The position numbers and the translations under genes were made by a program. A DNA stretch of 64,000 nt, taken from assembly GCF_014652395.1 (NCBI RefSeq), contig NZ_BMYS01000015.1, forward strand, positions 1-64,000, in the 5' to 3' direction. This document shows, in pieces, positions 1 to 7,153 of the stretch. Under the pieces are notes generated by a model. It searched no databases, had not been told where the DNA came from, and was given only the letters and a program-made list of their open reading frames with translations. Source of the stretch: Advenella faeciporci (GTDB lineage Bacteria > Pseudomonadota > Gammaproteobacteria > Burkholderiales > Burkholderiaceae_B). Every line of letters begins with the position of its first letter. The stretch's first letter is position 1.

Positions 1-1
1 A

Positions 2-76
2 CGCTTGCCCACTCAGCCCGCCAGCCGTATTGCTGAACTGTTGCCGCATAATTGGCAACCGCAGACAGCGATGTAA
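2..76 (+). CDS. IS66-family transposase TnpC, C-terminal tail (partial)
   Basis: An open frame enters from the left edge and ends at a TAA at 74-76. The visible residues include PASRIAELLPHNW, which matches the conserved C-terminal element of IS66 TnpC transposases (typically hP..RI.ELLPW.W). The DDE catalytic domain lies outside the window. Whether the complete element is intact cannot be judged here. Confidence 0.6.
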   Translation, partial: RLPTQPASRIAELLPHNWQPQTAM

Positions 77-97
77 AAAAACAGGTTAAAGAAAACC

Positions 98-127
98 GCT
101 GTCAAGATGAGATGGCCGAACGCTTAC
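98..127. repeat. Terminal inverted repeat (right) of the IS66-type element
   Basis: Read on the minus strand the 30 bp start with GTAAGCG, the usual outer tip of IS66 ends, and continue with a GGCCAT...CTTGACAGC core. It sits 21 bp past the transposase stop codon. The left repeat is not in the window, so pairing could not be tested. Confidence 0.6.
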
Positions 128-170
128 AGACCAGGCGTCCACACGCAGGTGCATGGGAACGAGGAGGCAT

Positions 171-197
171 AAAAAAACGGGCACAGGCCCGTTTTTT
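171..197 (-). terminator. Rho-independent terminator of the SWIB gene
   Basis: AAAAAACGGGC, a 4-nt loop (ACAG) and GCCCGTTTTTT form a perfect stem flanked by A and T runs. It lies 19 bp past the stop of the minus-strand SWIB gene. The symmetric A/T tails would let it stop transcription in both directions, so it may also insulate the gene from read-through out of the neighbouring IS element. Confidence 0.85.
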
Positions 198-215
198 ATA
201 CTTTTAAATCTTGAT

Positions 216-494
216 TTACTTCAGGTGAGTGCTAACCAGTTTGGTCATTTCAAACATACTGACCTGCTCTTTACCAAAGATTGGGCGCAGTTTGTCGTCG
301 GCATTGATATTGCGACGGTTTTGTGGATCTTGCAGATCATGTTTTTTAATATATTCCCAGATTTTTTTGGTAACTTCTGTACGAGGCAGTGGTGTGCTCC
401 CTACAACGGCGGCCAATTCGGTGCTTGGAGTAAGGGGTTTCATAAACGCTGCGTTTGGTTTGCGTGCAGGTTTTTCCGATTTAGTTGTGGCCAT
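216..494 (-). CDS. SWIB/MDM2 domain-containing protein
   Basis: A 92-residue basic protein. Residues 1-20 are a lysine-rich, probably disordered tail (MATTKSEKPARKP). Residues about 17-92 form one SWIB/MDM2 fold, recognisable from LxxVVGxxxLxRTEVTKKIWEYIKKHDLQDPxNRRxI and the closing DDKLRPIFGKEQVSMFEMTKLVSTHL. In eukaryotes the fold is part of SWI/SNF subunits and MDM2; in bacteria stand-alone copies occur in chlamydiae and many betaproteobacteria, sometimes fused to topoisomerase I, and their role is not established. A nucleoid or topology-linked role is inference only. The start is supported by AAGGAGAG just upstream. The gene is monocistronic, followed by its own terminator, and next to an IS66 end. 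Confidence 0.9.
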   Translation of the reverse strand: MATTKSEKPARKPNAAFMKPLTPSTELAAVVGSTPLPRTEVTKKIWEYIKKHDLQDPQNRRNINADDKLRPIFGKEQVSMFEMTKLVSTHLK

Positions 495-803
495 TTTGGG
501 GCTCTCCTTAAAGGCAGGTAGTTATATATAGTGTGTGAAGTAGAGAATAGCGTGTAATAGGATGCTTGCCTAGCATTTTTTAAGTATATTTTGATTCAAA
601 TGGTTTTTGAGGCCTTTGTCTGGGCAAATTATGGATAATTAACCATTATTGTCTATTCATGCCTGTTTGAAATCGGATTCAATATCAGTTTCCCGGGTCT
701 GTTAGTAAAATTTGGCAGCAGGGCATTAATACTGGGTAAAGAATACTTATTTTGGTTATAGTGCATGATTATTCCATAGAAATTCTGCTTTTAATATTCA
801 ATC
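495..803. other. Divergent intergenic region between SWIB gene and pyrC
   Basis: This A/T-rich stretch of 309 bp must hold the promoters of both divergent genes. No convincing open reading frame or RNA gene is seen. A short imperfect hairpin (ATGCT...AGCAT followed by six T) lies near 560-580. No clear sigma-70 pair could be assigned with confidence for either gene, and no pyrimidine-type attenuator hairpin with a T tract precedes pyrC. Confidence 0.5.
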
Positions 804-1862
804 ATGCAAATTACCGATCATTCAATTACTTTAAAACGCCCCGACGACTGGCATCTGCATTTACGTGACGGGCTGGCCCTTGAGTCTGTTATTGCCGATA
901 GTGCCCGACAATTTGCCCGTGCTATTGTCATGCCGAATTTACGCCCTCCCGTTACGACAGTGGCGCTGGCGGCTGCCTACAAAACAAGAATTGAAAATGC
1001 ATTGGTAAAAACGGGCTATGAAGGCAAATTCGAGCCACTGATGACTTTATATTTAACCGATAATACATCAGCAGAAGAAATTCAAAAAGCGGCTGAATCA
1101 GGCTTTATTCATGCGGTTAAATTGTATCCTGCCGGTGCCACGACCAATTCGGATGCCGGTGTGACCGATTTGCTTGGCAAATGTCGTCCGGCACTTGAGG
1201 CATTGCAAAAACATGGGATGCCCCTGTTGGTTCATGGTGAAGTCACTGACCCAACCATAGATCTGTTTGATCGGGAAGCGGTTTTCATTGAGCGTGTCAT
1301 GATGCCGCTGCGTCGTGATTTTCCTGAGCTGAAAGTGGTTTTTGAGCACATTACCACACAGGAAGGTGCGCATTATGTGCGTGATGCGCAAGGTCCCGTG
1401 GCGGCAACCATTACCGCCCATCACCTGCTATATAACCGTAATGCCATCTTTACCGGGGGTATTCGCCCTCACTACTACTGCCTTCCCGTGTTAAAGCGCG
1501 AAAAGCATCGTTTGGCCTTGCTCGAGGCGGCCACTAGCGACAGCACGCGCTTTTTCCTGGGTACAGACAGCGCTCCGCATGCCAAAGGCCTTAAAGAGCA
1601 CGCCTGTGGCTGTGCGGGTTGCTACACAGCCGTACATGCCATGGAGCTTTATGCCACCGCTTTTGAACTGGCTGGCAAGCTGGATAAGCTTGAAGCTTTT
1701 GCAAGTCTGAACGGACCTGATTTTTATGGCTTGCCACGCAACCAGACCTCCATCACCCTGGAGCGCACCGAATACAGTATTCCTGCAGAGTTGCCTTATG
1801 CCGGCAATACCACCCTGGTTCCTTTGGCAGCTGGTGAAAACCTGAACTGGAAAATGAAATAA
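804..1862 (+). CDS. pyrC: Dihydroorotase, class II (PyrC)
   Basis: Cytoplasmic zinc enzyme that cyclises N-carbamoyl-L-aspartate to L-dihydroorotate, the third step of de novo pyrimidine synthesis. It has 352 residues, close to the usual 345-350 of the class II (short, monofunctional) type. All metal-binding positions are visible: H17 and H19 in DWHLHLRDG, the carboxylated lysine K106 in [15 protein letters not shown]144 (LLVHGE), H182 (VFEHITT) and D255 (GTDSAPH). The flexible-loop signature of the E. coli enzyme is also present in TTNSDAG. The gene stands alone, facing away from the SWIB gene. Confidence 0.97.
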   Translation: MQITDHSITLKRPDDWHLHLRDGLALESVIADSARQFARAIVMPNLRPPVTTVALAAAYKTRIENALVKTGYEGKFEPLMTLYLTDNTSAEEIQKAAESGFIHAVKLYPAGATTNSDAGVTDLLGKCRPALEALQKHGMPLLVHGEVTDPTIDLFDREAVFIERVMMPLRRDFPELKVVFEHITTQEGAHYVRDAQGPVAATITAHHLLYNRNAIFTGGIRPHYYCLPVLKREKHRLALLEAATSDSTRFFLGTDSAPHAKGLKEHACGCAGCYTAVHAMELYATAFELAGKLDKLEAFASLNGPDFYGLPRNQTSITLERTEYSIPAELPYAGNTTLVPLAAGENLNWKMK

Positions 1863-1988
1863 TCAGGTGACAAGTGCATGGCAATCCCGACGTCTTCATT
1901 CCGTCAGGGATTGACAATGCAATAGGACTTGAATGAATGCCTGTTTTGGGTGGGTTAAATGCCCAACCTGAGAAGGCAATAAGCGTTA

Positions 1989-2690
1989 ATGGGCATTGCC
2001 TTGACTAAACATAAGACTCAAATTACCGAAGAATGCTACAAGCAGGTAGATGACTATTTCAATCAGCTGTTCCTGAAAGAAGATGTAATTCCTGAAAAAG
2101 TGCTTGAGCATTGCAAGAAAAACAATATTCCCGCGATTAATGTGGCGCCCAATCAGGGAAAGCTGCTTCATATGCTAGTCAGTATGAATGGGGCCCGTCG
2201 TGTTCTGGAAATTGGCACCTTGGGCGCATACAGTACCGTTTGGATGGGGCTGGCCTTGCCCGACGATGGCCGCCTGGTGACACTGGATTTTGATGAAAAT
2301 TATATAAAGATTGCCCGTGAAAGCCTGAGTATTGCGGGTTTGCAGGACAAGGTTGAAATCCGGCAAGGAGTTGCTGCCTATACGCTTGCGCAAATGGTGC
2401 AAGAGCAGCAAGCTCCCTTTGATTTTATCTTCATCGATGCTGACAAGGAAAACAATCCGGTCTATCTGGAGTATGCCCTGAAGCTGTCGCGGCCGGGTAC
2501 CGTTATTGTGGCCGATAATGTCGTGCGTCAGGCAAAGATACTGGATGATAGTGGCAAGGCGGATAATATCCGGGGGCTGCGTAGGTTTTTTGATGATATG
2601 GTGGGCAACCCCCGTCTAACCGTGACCGCTTTTCAGACCTTGGGCTCTAAAGGCTGGGATGGCCTGGCAATTGCCATTGTCAAGCAATAG
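1989..2690 (+). CDS. Class I SAM-dependent O-methyltransferase (family 3, COMT-like)
   Basis: A 233-residue protein of the Methyltransf_3/caffeoyl-CoA O-methyltransferase family. Motif I (VLEIGTLGAYST, residues 72-83) binds S-adenosylmethionine, the acidic end of strand 2 is TLDFDE (98-103), and the metal and substrate site appears as FIDADKEN (148-155), followed by ADNVV near 176. These O-methyltransferases use a divalent cation and act on catechol-like hydroxyls; the physiological substrate of bacterial members is mostly unknown. It lies 126 bp after pyrC on the same strand. That gap holds an imperfect hairpin (AATCCC near 1883 with GGGATT near 1907) without a T tract, so co-transcription is possible. 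Confidence 0.88.
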   Translation: MGIALTKHKTQITEECYKQVDDYFNQLFLKEDVIPEKVLEHCKKNNIPAINVAPNQGKLLHMLVSMNGARRVLEIGTLGAYSTVWMGLALPDDGRLVTLDFDENYIKIARESLSIAGLQDKVEIRQGVAAYTLAQMVQEQQAPFDFIFIDADKENNPVYLEYALKLSRPGTVIVADNVVRQAKILDDSGKADNIRGLRRFFDDMVGNPRLTVTAFQTLGSKGWDGLAIAIVKQ

Positions 2691-2713
2691 CAGCGTCAGG
2701 CCAGCCAATATGC

Positions 2714-4543
2714 CTAGCTGGTTTCTTTCTTGGCTTCCAGCTGTTCCCAGCGGTCAAAAAGCTTAAGCAGTTCATCTTCCAGTTCTTGCAGGCGAAGGTT
2801 AATGCCGTTGGCGGTGTCCGAGCCGTCTTTGTACAATTCCGGATCGGAGAGTTTGGCGGTTAGTTCTATCTGTTCCGCTTCCAGTTTGGAAATTTCCTCG
2901 GGCAGGGTCTCCAGTTCCTTGAGCTCCCAGCTGGTAATGCGAGAGCGGTTAGGGCGTGGCTTTGGCTGGACAGGGGTGTCAACGGTAGGCGCTTCGGTTT
3001 TTTTATCTGTGCTGCCGGGCTTGCCGGCCAGTCTGGCCGCCACGTCTGCGGGCCGCTGTTCAAGCCAGTCATCATAACCCCCCACGTAATCCCGCCACTG
3101 TCCATCTCCTTCATAGGCAATCGTTTGGGTGATCACATTATTCAGGAAAGCACGGTCGTGGCTGACCAGTAAAACCGTGCCATTAAAATCTTGTAACAAT
3201 TCTTCAAGCAGTTCCAGGGTTTCAATATCAAGGTCATTGGTTGGCTCGTCCATAACCAGGACATTGGCAGGCCTGGCAAACAGCCGTGCCAGCAGCAGGC
3301 GTGCCCTTTCACCGCCCGACAGGCTGGAAACCGGGGATTGTGCGCGGGCCGGTGAGAACAGGAAATCACCCAGATAGCTCATGACATGTTTGCGCTGCTG
3401 ACCGATTTCAATCCATTCACTGCCTGGATTGATCACTTCGGTAAGAATGGCATTTTCATCCAGTTGTTCGCGCATCTGGTCAAAATAGGCAATTGACAGG
3501 TTGGTACCCAGCTTGACCTTTCCTTCAGTGGGAGAAAGTTTGCCCAGAATGATTTTGAGCAAAGTGGTTTTACCGGCACCGTTGGGGCCAATCAAGCCAA
3601 TCCGGTCACCGCGCATGATGGTGGTAGAGTAGTTTTTGATAACGGTTTTGTCACCGAAAGTGTGGCTGACGTTTTCCAGTTCAGCCACCAATTTGCCGGA
3701 TTTCTCACCCATGGAAACGGCCAGGTTGACGTTTCCAACGCGTTCACGGCGTTCACTGCGTTCGCGACGTAATGCTTCAAGGCGTCTGACGCGACCTTCA
3801 TTGCGGGTACGTCGGGCTTCAACCCCTTTGCGAATCCAGACCTCTTCCTGGGCCAGGAATTTGTCAAAACGTTCATTCTGCAGTTTTTCGGCTTCAAGCC
3901 ATTCTGCCTTGCGTGCCTGCCATTGACTGAAATTGCCTGGGAAACTGTGTAGCTGGCCGCGATCCAGCTCAATAATGCGAGTGGTTACGGCATCAAGGAA
4001 GCGTCGGTCGTGGGTAATGATGACGCAGGCCGAACGACAGCTTTGTATCATTTGTTCAAGCCAGAGAATACCCTCAAAGTCCAGATGGTTGGTGGGTTCG
4101 TCAAGGAGTAGTAAATCAGGGTCTTCTATAAAAGCGCGGGCCAGGGCTATGCGTTTTCGGGTGCCGCCAGACAGTCCCTTGACCAGGGCGTCAGGATTCA
4201 GGCCCAGTTTTTCAATAATCGCATTGGCACGGGCCGGACGGGCCCAGTCTTCGGAATCAAGGATATTGCCGCAGATGTTTTCATAAACGGTTTGTAAATC
4301 GTTAAGGACGGGTTCCTGCTCAACGGTAATGACACGCAGCGAACCCATTCTTGAGATTTCTCCATCATCGGCTTCGGTGCGGCCATCAAGAATGCGCAGC
4401 AACGAGGATTTGCCAGCGCCATTGCGGCCGATCAGACCGATTCTTTCGGACTCCTGGATGGTAAGGTTGGCGTTATCGAGCAGGGCGTGGTGGCCATATG
4501 CAAGATGAGCATTGATTAACGTGATAAGAGTTTGTGCTGCCAT
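2714..4543 (-). CDS. uup: ABC-F family ATPase Uup-like
   Basis: A 609-residue soluble tandem-ATPase protein without membrane segments. The first ABC domain has Walker A GRNGAGKS (39-46), signature LSGGTRKR and LLLLDEPTNHLD; the second has GPNGAGKTT, LSGGERAR and VMDEPTNDLD. After the second domain a proline-rich linker leads to a charged coiled coil (about 535-609, ELKELETLPEEISKLEAEQ), the Uup C-terminal domain that in E. coli binds branched DNA and ribosomes. ABC-F proteins act on the ribosome E site, and Uup also affects transposon excision. The ATG at 4543 (MAAQTL) is chosen because a longer frame would run back into the RNase P RNA gene. Confidence 0.92.
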   Translation of the reverse strand: MAAQTLITLINAHLAYGHHALLDNANLTIQESERIGLIGRNGAGKSSLLRILDGRTEADDGEISRMGSLRVITVEQEPVLNDLQTVYENICGNILDSEDWARPARANAIIEKLGLNPDALVKGLSGGTRKRIALARAFIEDPDLLLLDEPTNHLDFEGILWLEQMIQSCRSACVIITHDRRFLDAVTTRIIELDRGQLHSFPGNFSQWQARKAEWLEAEKLQNERFDKFLAQEEVWIRKGVEARRTRNEGRVRRLEALRRERSERRERVGNVNLAVSMGEKSGKLVAELENVSHTFGDKTVIKNYSTTIMRGDRIGLIGPNGAGKTTLLKIILGKLSPTEGKVKLGTNLSIAYFDQMREQLDENAILTEVINPGSEWIEIGQQRKHVMSYLGDFLFSPARAQSPVSSLSGGERARLLLARLFARPANVLVMDEPTNDLDIETLELLEELLQDFNGTVLLVSHDRAFLNNVITQTIAYEGDGQWRDYVGGYDDWLEQRPADVAARLAGKPGSTDKKTEAPTVDTPVQPKPRPNRSRITSWELKELETLPEEISKLEAEQIELTAKLSDPELYKDGSDTANGINLRLQELEDELLKLFDRWEQLEAKKETS

Positions 4544-4645
4544 AAAGTAGATCTGAAAAATTGGATAAACGGTTTTTTTATTCTTTTGGGATAAAAGGAC
4601 TTTAACACCTTTGGCGGGAATAAGTCGGTTAAAATGCTTTTCTGG

Positions 4646-5028
4646 CAAAGTGGGCTGGGCAATCGCGGGGGTTTTTATCCTCGAGGAACGTCCGGACTCC
4701 ATAGGGCAGGATAGCGGCTAACAGCCGTCCGGTTGCGCAAGCGGCCGAGGAACAGGGCCACAGAGACGAGACTGCGGCGTGGGCATGCATGTGCACTGAT
4801 ACGGCAACTTCCGTATGGCATTGCCGCAAGGCAATAACGCAGCAGGGTGAAACGCGGTAACCTCTATCCGGAGCAACATCAAATAGGCATGTGTCTGGTT
4901 CTGCCAGGAAGGGCGGCTCGTCCAAACATGCGGGTAGATGGCTAGAATGCATCAGCAATGATGCGTCCAGAGGAATGATTGCCAACCAGTTTACTGGTTT
5001 ACAGAATCCGGCTTATAGGCTCACTTTG
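4646..5028 (+). ncRNA. rnpB: RNase P RNA, bacterial class A
   Basis: The catalytic RNA of ribonuclease P, which matures tRNA 5' ends. The conserved blocks occur in order: GAGGAACGTCCGGACTCCAT (near 4682), ACAGAGACGAGACT (near 4760), GGGTGAAACGCGGTAACC...CCGGAGCAACATCAAATAGG (4844-4889) and ACAGAATCCGGCTTATAGG (near 5001). The ends pair as helix P1: AAAGTGGGC at 4647 with GCTCACTTT at 5019-5027. The limits are therefore good to a few bases. A TAAAAT box at 4630-4635 is a plausible -10. The -35 is unclear. Confidence 0.96.
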
Positions 5029-5269
5029 TCAGTTCTTTTCTTATAATTCGCAAACCCTCGCCCTTACCGGGTGCTTGGGAAGTGTTTCATGGCAATTTTT
5101 CAAAAACTGTTAAGAAATGATAAAAATTAATATACAGTTTTTACGATATTTCTCACCTTACTTTCACTTTGTATTTTAAGAGCTTGATTTCTAAAGGTCT
5201 TTCTATTTTCCGTTTTCATCATTTAACGCTAAGTCGTTGTTGTTATTGGAAAAAGTCAATAAATAAAGC
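5029..5269. other. Intergenic region between rnpB and the mra promoter
   Basis: An A/T-rich stretch with no convincing gene. A T-rich tail follows the RNase P RNA, and a TATAAT at 5042-5047 lies close to it without a well-spaced -35. A 13-codon frame opens at ATG 5089 but has no support beyond a weak purine stretch. An imperfect C/G hairpin near 5055-5080 (CCCTCGCCC...GGGTGCTTGGG) could be part of rnpB termination, although no T tract follows directly. Confidence 0.4.
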
Positions 5270-5297
5270 TTGACCAAATATCAGCCTTGTCTTAAAG
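5270..5297 (+). promoter_or_regulatory. Putative Pmra promoter of the dcw cluster
   Basis: TTGACC (5270-5275) and TTAAAG (5292-5297) are separated by 16 bp and resemble a sigma-70 -35/-10 pair. It places the transcription start inside the GTGGG repeat array just downstream, which is where MraZ is expected to repress. The assignment is by eye; the -10 is weak. Confidence 0.45.
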
Positions 5298-5341
5298 TGG
5301 GAAAAAGTAGGGAAATGTGGAAAAAAGTGGGGAAAAAGTGG
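5297..5341 (+). promoter_or_regulatory. MraZ operator: 10-bp-phased GTGGG repeats
   Basis: Copies of GTGGG or close variants start at 5297 (GTGGG), 5307 (GTAGGG), 5317 (GTGG) and 5327 (GTGGGG), exactly 10 bp apart and separated by A runs; a fifth GTGG follows at 5338. MraZ is known to bind clusters of short TGGG-type repeats spaced by about 5 nt in its own promoter region and to repress the mra operon. Here the array covers the likely transcription start and the ribosome binding site of mraZ, so bound MraZ could block both transcription and translation initiation. Confidence 0.8.
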
Positions 5342-5769
5342 TTTTCCAGGGAAATAGTGCGCTCACCTTAGATGCCAAGGGACGGATGACCATTCCGGCC
5401 CGGTATCGTGACGCCCTGATGGAGTCCGCTCAGGGTGCCCTGACCATTACCCGTAATTTTGATGGCGGCTTGCTTATTTACCCCCGCCCCGTGTGGGAGG
5501 AAAAGCGTGAAACCATTATGCAATTGCCCATGTCCGCCCGTCATGTCCAGCGTATGTTATTGGGTAATGCCCAGGATGTGGAAATAGACGGATCAGGGCG
5601 GGTACTCATTGCTCCCGAATTGCGCTCTGCCACGGAAATGGTTAAAGACGTTGTTCTGGTTGGCATGGGCAGGCATTTTGATCTTTGGGATGCCCAGGTG
5701 TTTGCACATATGCAGGCGGCTGATATGGCCAAGGGTTTACCGGAAAGTTTGGATGATTTTTCATTGTGA
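5338..5769 (+). CDS. mraZ: Transcriptional regulator MraZ
   Basis: DNA-binding autorepressor of the dcw cluster, related to AbrB (SpoVT-AbrB fold) and assembled as a ring. The two MraZ repeats are visible: an N-terminal [25 protein letters not shown] and a second copy around [21 protein letters not shown], each with the signature DxxGR. The GTG at 5338 gives 143 residues beginning MVFQG, the usual MraZ start and length. The alternative GTG at 5317 would add seven residues translated from the operator repeats. The GTGGGGA at 5327 serves as ribosome binding site for the chosen start. Confidence 0.93.
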   Translation: MVFQGNSALTLDAKGRMTIPARYRDALMESAQGALTITRNFDGGLLIYPRPVWEEKRETIMQLPMSARHVQRMLLGNAQDVEIDGSGRVLIAPELRSATEMVKDVVLVGMGRHFDLWDAQVFAHMQAADMAKGLPESLDDFSL

Positions 5770-6839
5770 TGTCAGAAAGTTTCGTACACAAGACCGTGTT
5801 GCTTGGAGCAACTGTCAATGCGCTGGTTCACGATGAGTTCAATGTAAAGGCCAAATGGATTCATGATTTGTTGCCGCCGGGCAATAAAGAAGGTGTTTTC
5901 GTTGATGGCACGTTTGGGCGGGGTGGGCACAGCCGTTATTTGCTGTCCCAGCTTTCAGCCAATGCAAAACTGTTTGTTTTTGACAAAGATCCCCTGGCCA
6001 TGGCCTCGGCGCGTCAATTGCAGCAGGAAGATTCCCGGGTGGAAATTATTCATGGTGGCTTTTCTTCAATGGAAGAAGAATTGCGCCAGCGTGGCATTGA
6101 GCAGGTTCAGGGTGTTTTATTGGATTTGGGGGTTTCTTCCCCACAGATAGATGATGCATCCAGAGGTTTTTCCTTCATGCGGGAAGGGCCGCTGGATATG
6201 CGAATGGATACCAGTCGTGGCTTAACCGCGGCTGAATGGCTGGCACAGGCCAGTATTGAAGAAATGAAGGAGGTTATAAAAAACTATGGCGAAGAACGGT
6301 TTGCTTTCCAGATTGCAAAGGCGATTGATCATCGCCGCCAATCCAGCCCTTTGTGCACCACGCTCGAACTTGCCGAGCTCGTCTCAACCGTCGTCCGGAC
6401 GAGGGAAAAAGGTCAACATCCGGCCACACGCACCTTTCAGGCTATACGGATTCACATCAATCAAGAGCTCGAAGAGCTGGCGAACACCCTCGCGTCACTT
6501 TTAAGATTGCTTGCGCCAGGTGGCCGGATGTCAGTGATCAGTTTTCACTCGCTTGAAGACCGGATGGTTAAACAGTGTATTGCGGCAGCGGCCAAGCCGG
6601 GTGCCGATTTTGCCCGTTTACCATTGCGCGAAAGCGAAATGCCCCAGCCTGTGCTTAAAAATATGGGCAAGGTGCTGGCTACCCAGGCCGAAGTGGCTGC
6701 CAATCCCCGTTCCCGCTCTGCGGTCTTGCGGGTAGCGCAAAGAACCGCAACTGAATTGACGGATGCGGATGCTTTTGTCAGCAGGCCGCTCATGCTGGGT
6801 GGTCAGTCTGGCAAGCGGAGAGCATCATGGCGCGCTTAG
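5769..6839 (+). CDS. rsmH: 16S rRNA (cytosine(1402)-N(4))-methyltransferase RsmH
   Basis: SAM-dependent enzyme (also called MraW) that N4-methylates C1402 in the ribosomal P site. The 356-residue protein has [14 protein letters not shown] at the N-terminus, the SAM motif [12 protein letters not shown] near residue 40-50, [14 protein letters not shown] near 115, [11 protein letters not shown] and the closing [10 protein letters not shown], all family hallmarks. It is longer than the E. coli protein (313). Its ATG overlaps the mraZ stop as TGATG, implying translational coupling. A GTG one codon upstream is an alternative start. Confidence 0.97.
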   Translation: MSESFVHKTVLLGATVNALVHDEFNVKAKWIHDLLPPGNKEGVFVDGTFGRGGHSRYLLSQLSANAKLFVFDKDPLAMASARQLQQEDSRVEIIHGGFSSMEEELRQRGIEQVQGVLLDLGVSSPQIDDASRGFSFMREGPLDMRMDTSRGLTAAEWLAQASIEEMKEVIKNYGEERFAFQIAKAIDHRRQSSPLCTTLELAELVSTVVRTREKGQHPATRTFQAIRIHINQELEELANTLASLLRLLAPGGRMSVISFHSLEDRMVKQCIAAAAKPGADFARLPLRESEMPQPVLKNMGKVLATQAEVAANPRSRSAVLRVAQRTATELTDADAFVSRPLMLGGQSGKRRASWRA

Positions 6840-7141
6840 GTTTATTGCTGCTGGTGGGCTGGTTTGCTTACAGCGCCATTTCCCTGGTGTCGGTCCGATA
6901 TCAGCAGCGCCTGCTATATGTGGATCTGGGCCGTGCGCAGGCAGTAGAAAATGAACTTGGCATAGATTGGCGTTATTTGCAGCTTGAACGGGCAAAACTT
7001 ACCACCAATGCACGTATTCAACAAGTCACAACCCAAAAACTGAACATGCAAATTCCGCATATCGGTCAAATTATTTACATCAAAGATTCTGAGCTGGTTA
7101 ATAACCTGGCCTCACCTGCGGCACAACAGAGTAACCAATAA
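6827..7141 (+). CDS. ftsL: Cell division protein FtsL
   Basis: A 104-residue bitopic inner-membrane protein. A very short cytoplasmic N-terminus is followed by a transmembrane segment (about residues 4-22, [20 protein letters not shown]). The periplasmic part, [27 protein letters not shown], is a leucine-zipper-like coiled coil that pairs with FtsB. FtsL belongs to the FtsQLB complex that activates FtsW-FtsI. Sequence is poorly conserved between phyla, so position between rsmH and ftsI is part of the evidence. It overlaps rsmH by 13 bp and has a GGAG ribosome site within it. Confidence 0.93.
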   Translation: MARLGLLLLVGWFAYSAISLVSVRYQQRLLYVDLGRAQAVENELGIDWRYLQLERAKLTTNARIQQVTTQKLNMQIPHIGQIIYIKDSELVNNLASPAAQQSNQ

Positions 7142-7153
7142 AAGGGAGGCCAA

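Larger units (their letters stand above)
1..127 (+). mobile_element. Right end of an IS66-family insertion sequence (truncated by window edge)
   Basis: The first 76 bases encode the tail of an IS66-type TnpC. About 20 bp after its stop lies a sequence (98-127) whose reverse complement begins GTAAGCGTTCGGCCAT and ends in TTGACAGC, the usual form of IS66-family terminal inverted repeats. The element would therefore end at 127. IS66 elements normally duplicate 8 bp, which would make 128-135 (AGACCAGG) the right copy of the target duplication; the left copy is outside the window. The family call rests on recognising the protein tail and the repeat together and was not searched. Confidence 0.65.

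Noticed and set aside
1883-1912. Hairpin after pyrC as a terminator
   Set aside because: The stem has a bulge and no T tract follows; kept only as a note in the methyltransferase entry.
4544-4702. N-terminal extension of the Uup frame to an ATG at 4702
   Set aside because: It would overlap the 5' part of the RNase P RNA gene, has no resemblance to ABC-F proteins, and a good family start exists at 4543.
5089-5130. Thirteen-codon possible leader peptide upstream of mraZ
   Set aside because: Too short, no clear ribosome site and no attenuator structure to go with it.
5317-5337. Upstream GTG start for mraZ
   Set aside because: The seven added codons are translated operator repeats; MVFQG at 5338 matches the usual MraZ N-terminus and has a better ribosome site. 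It cannot be fully excluded.
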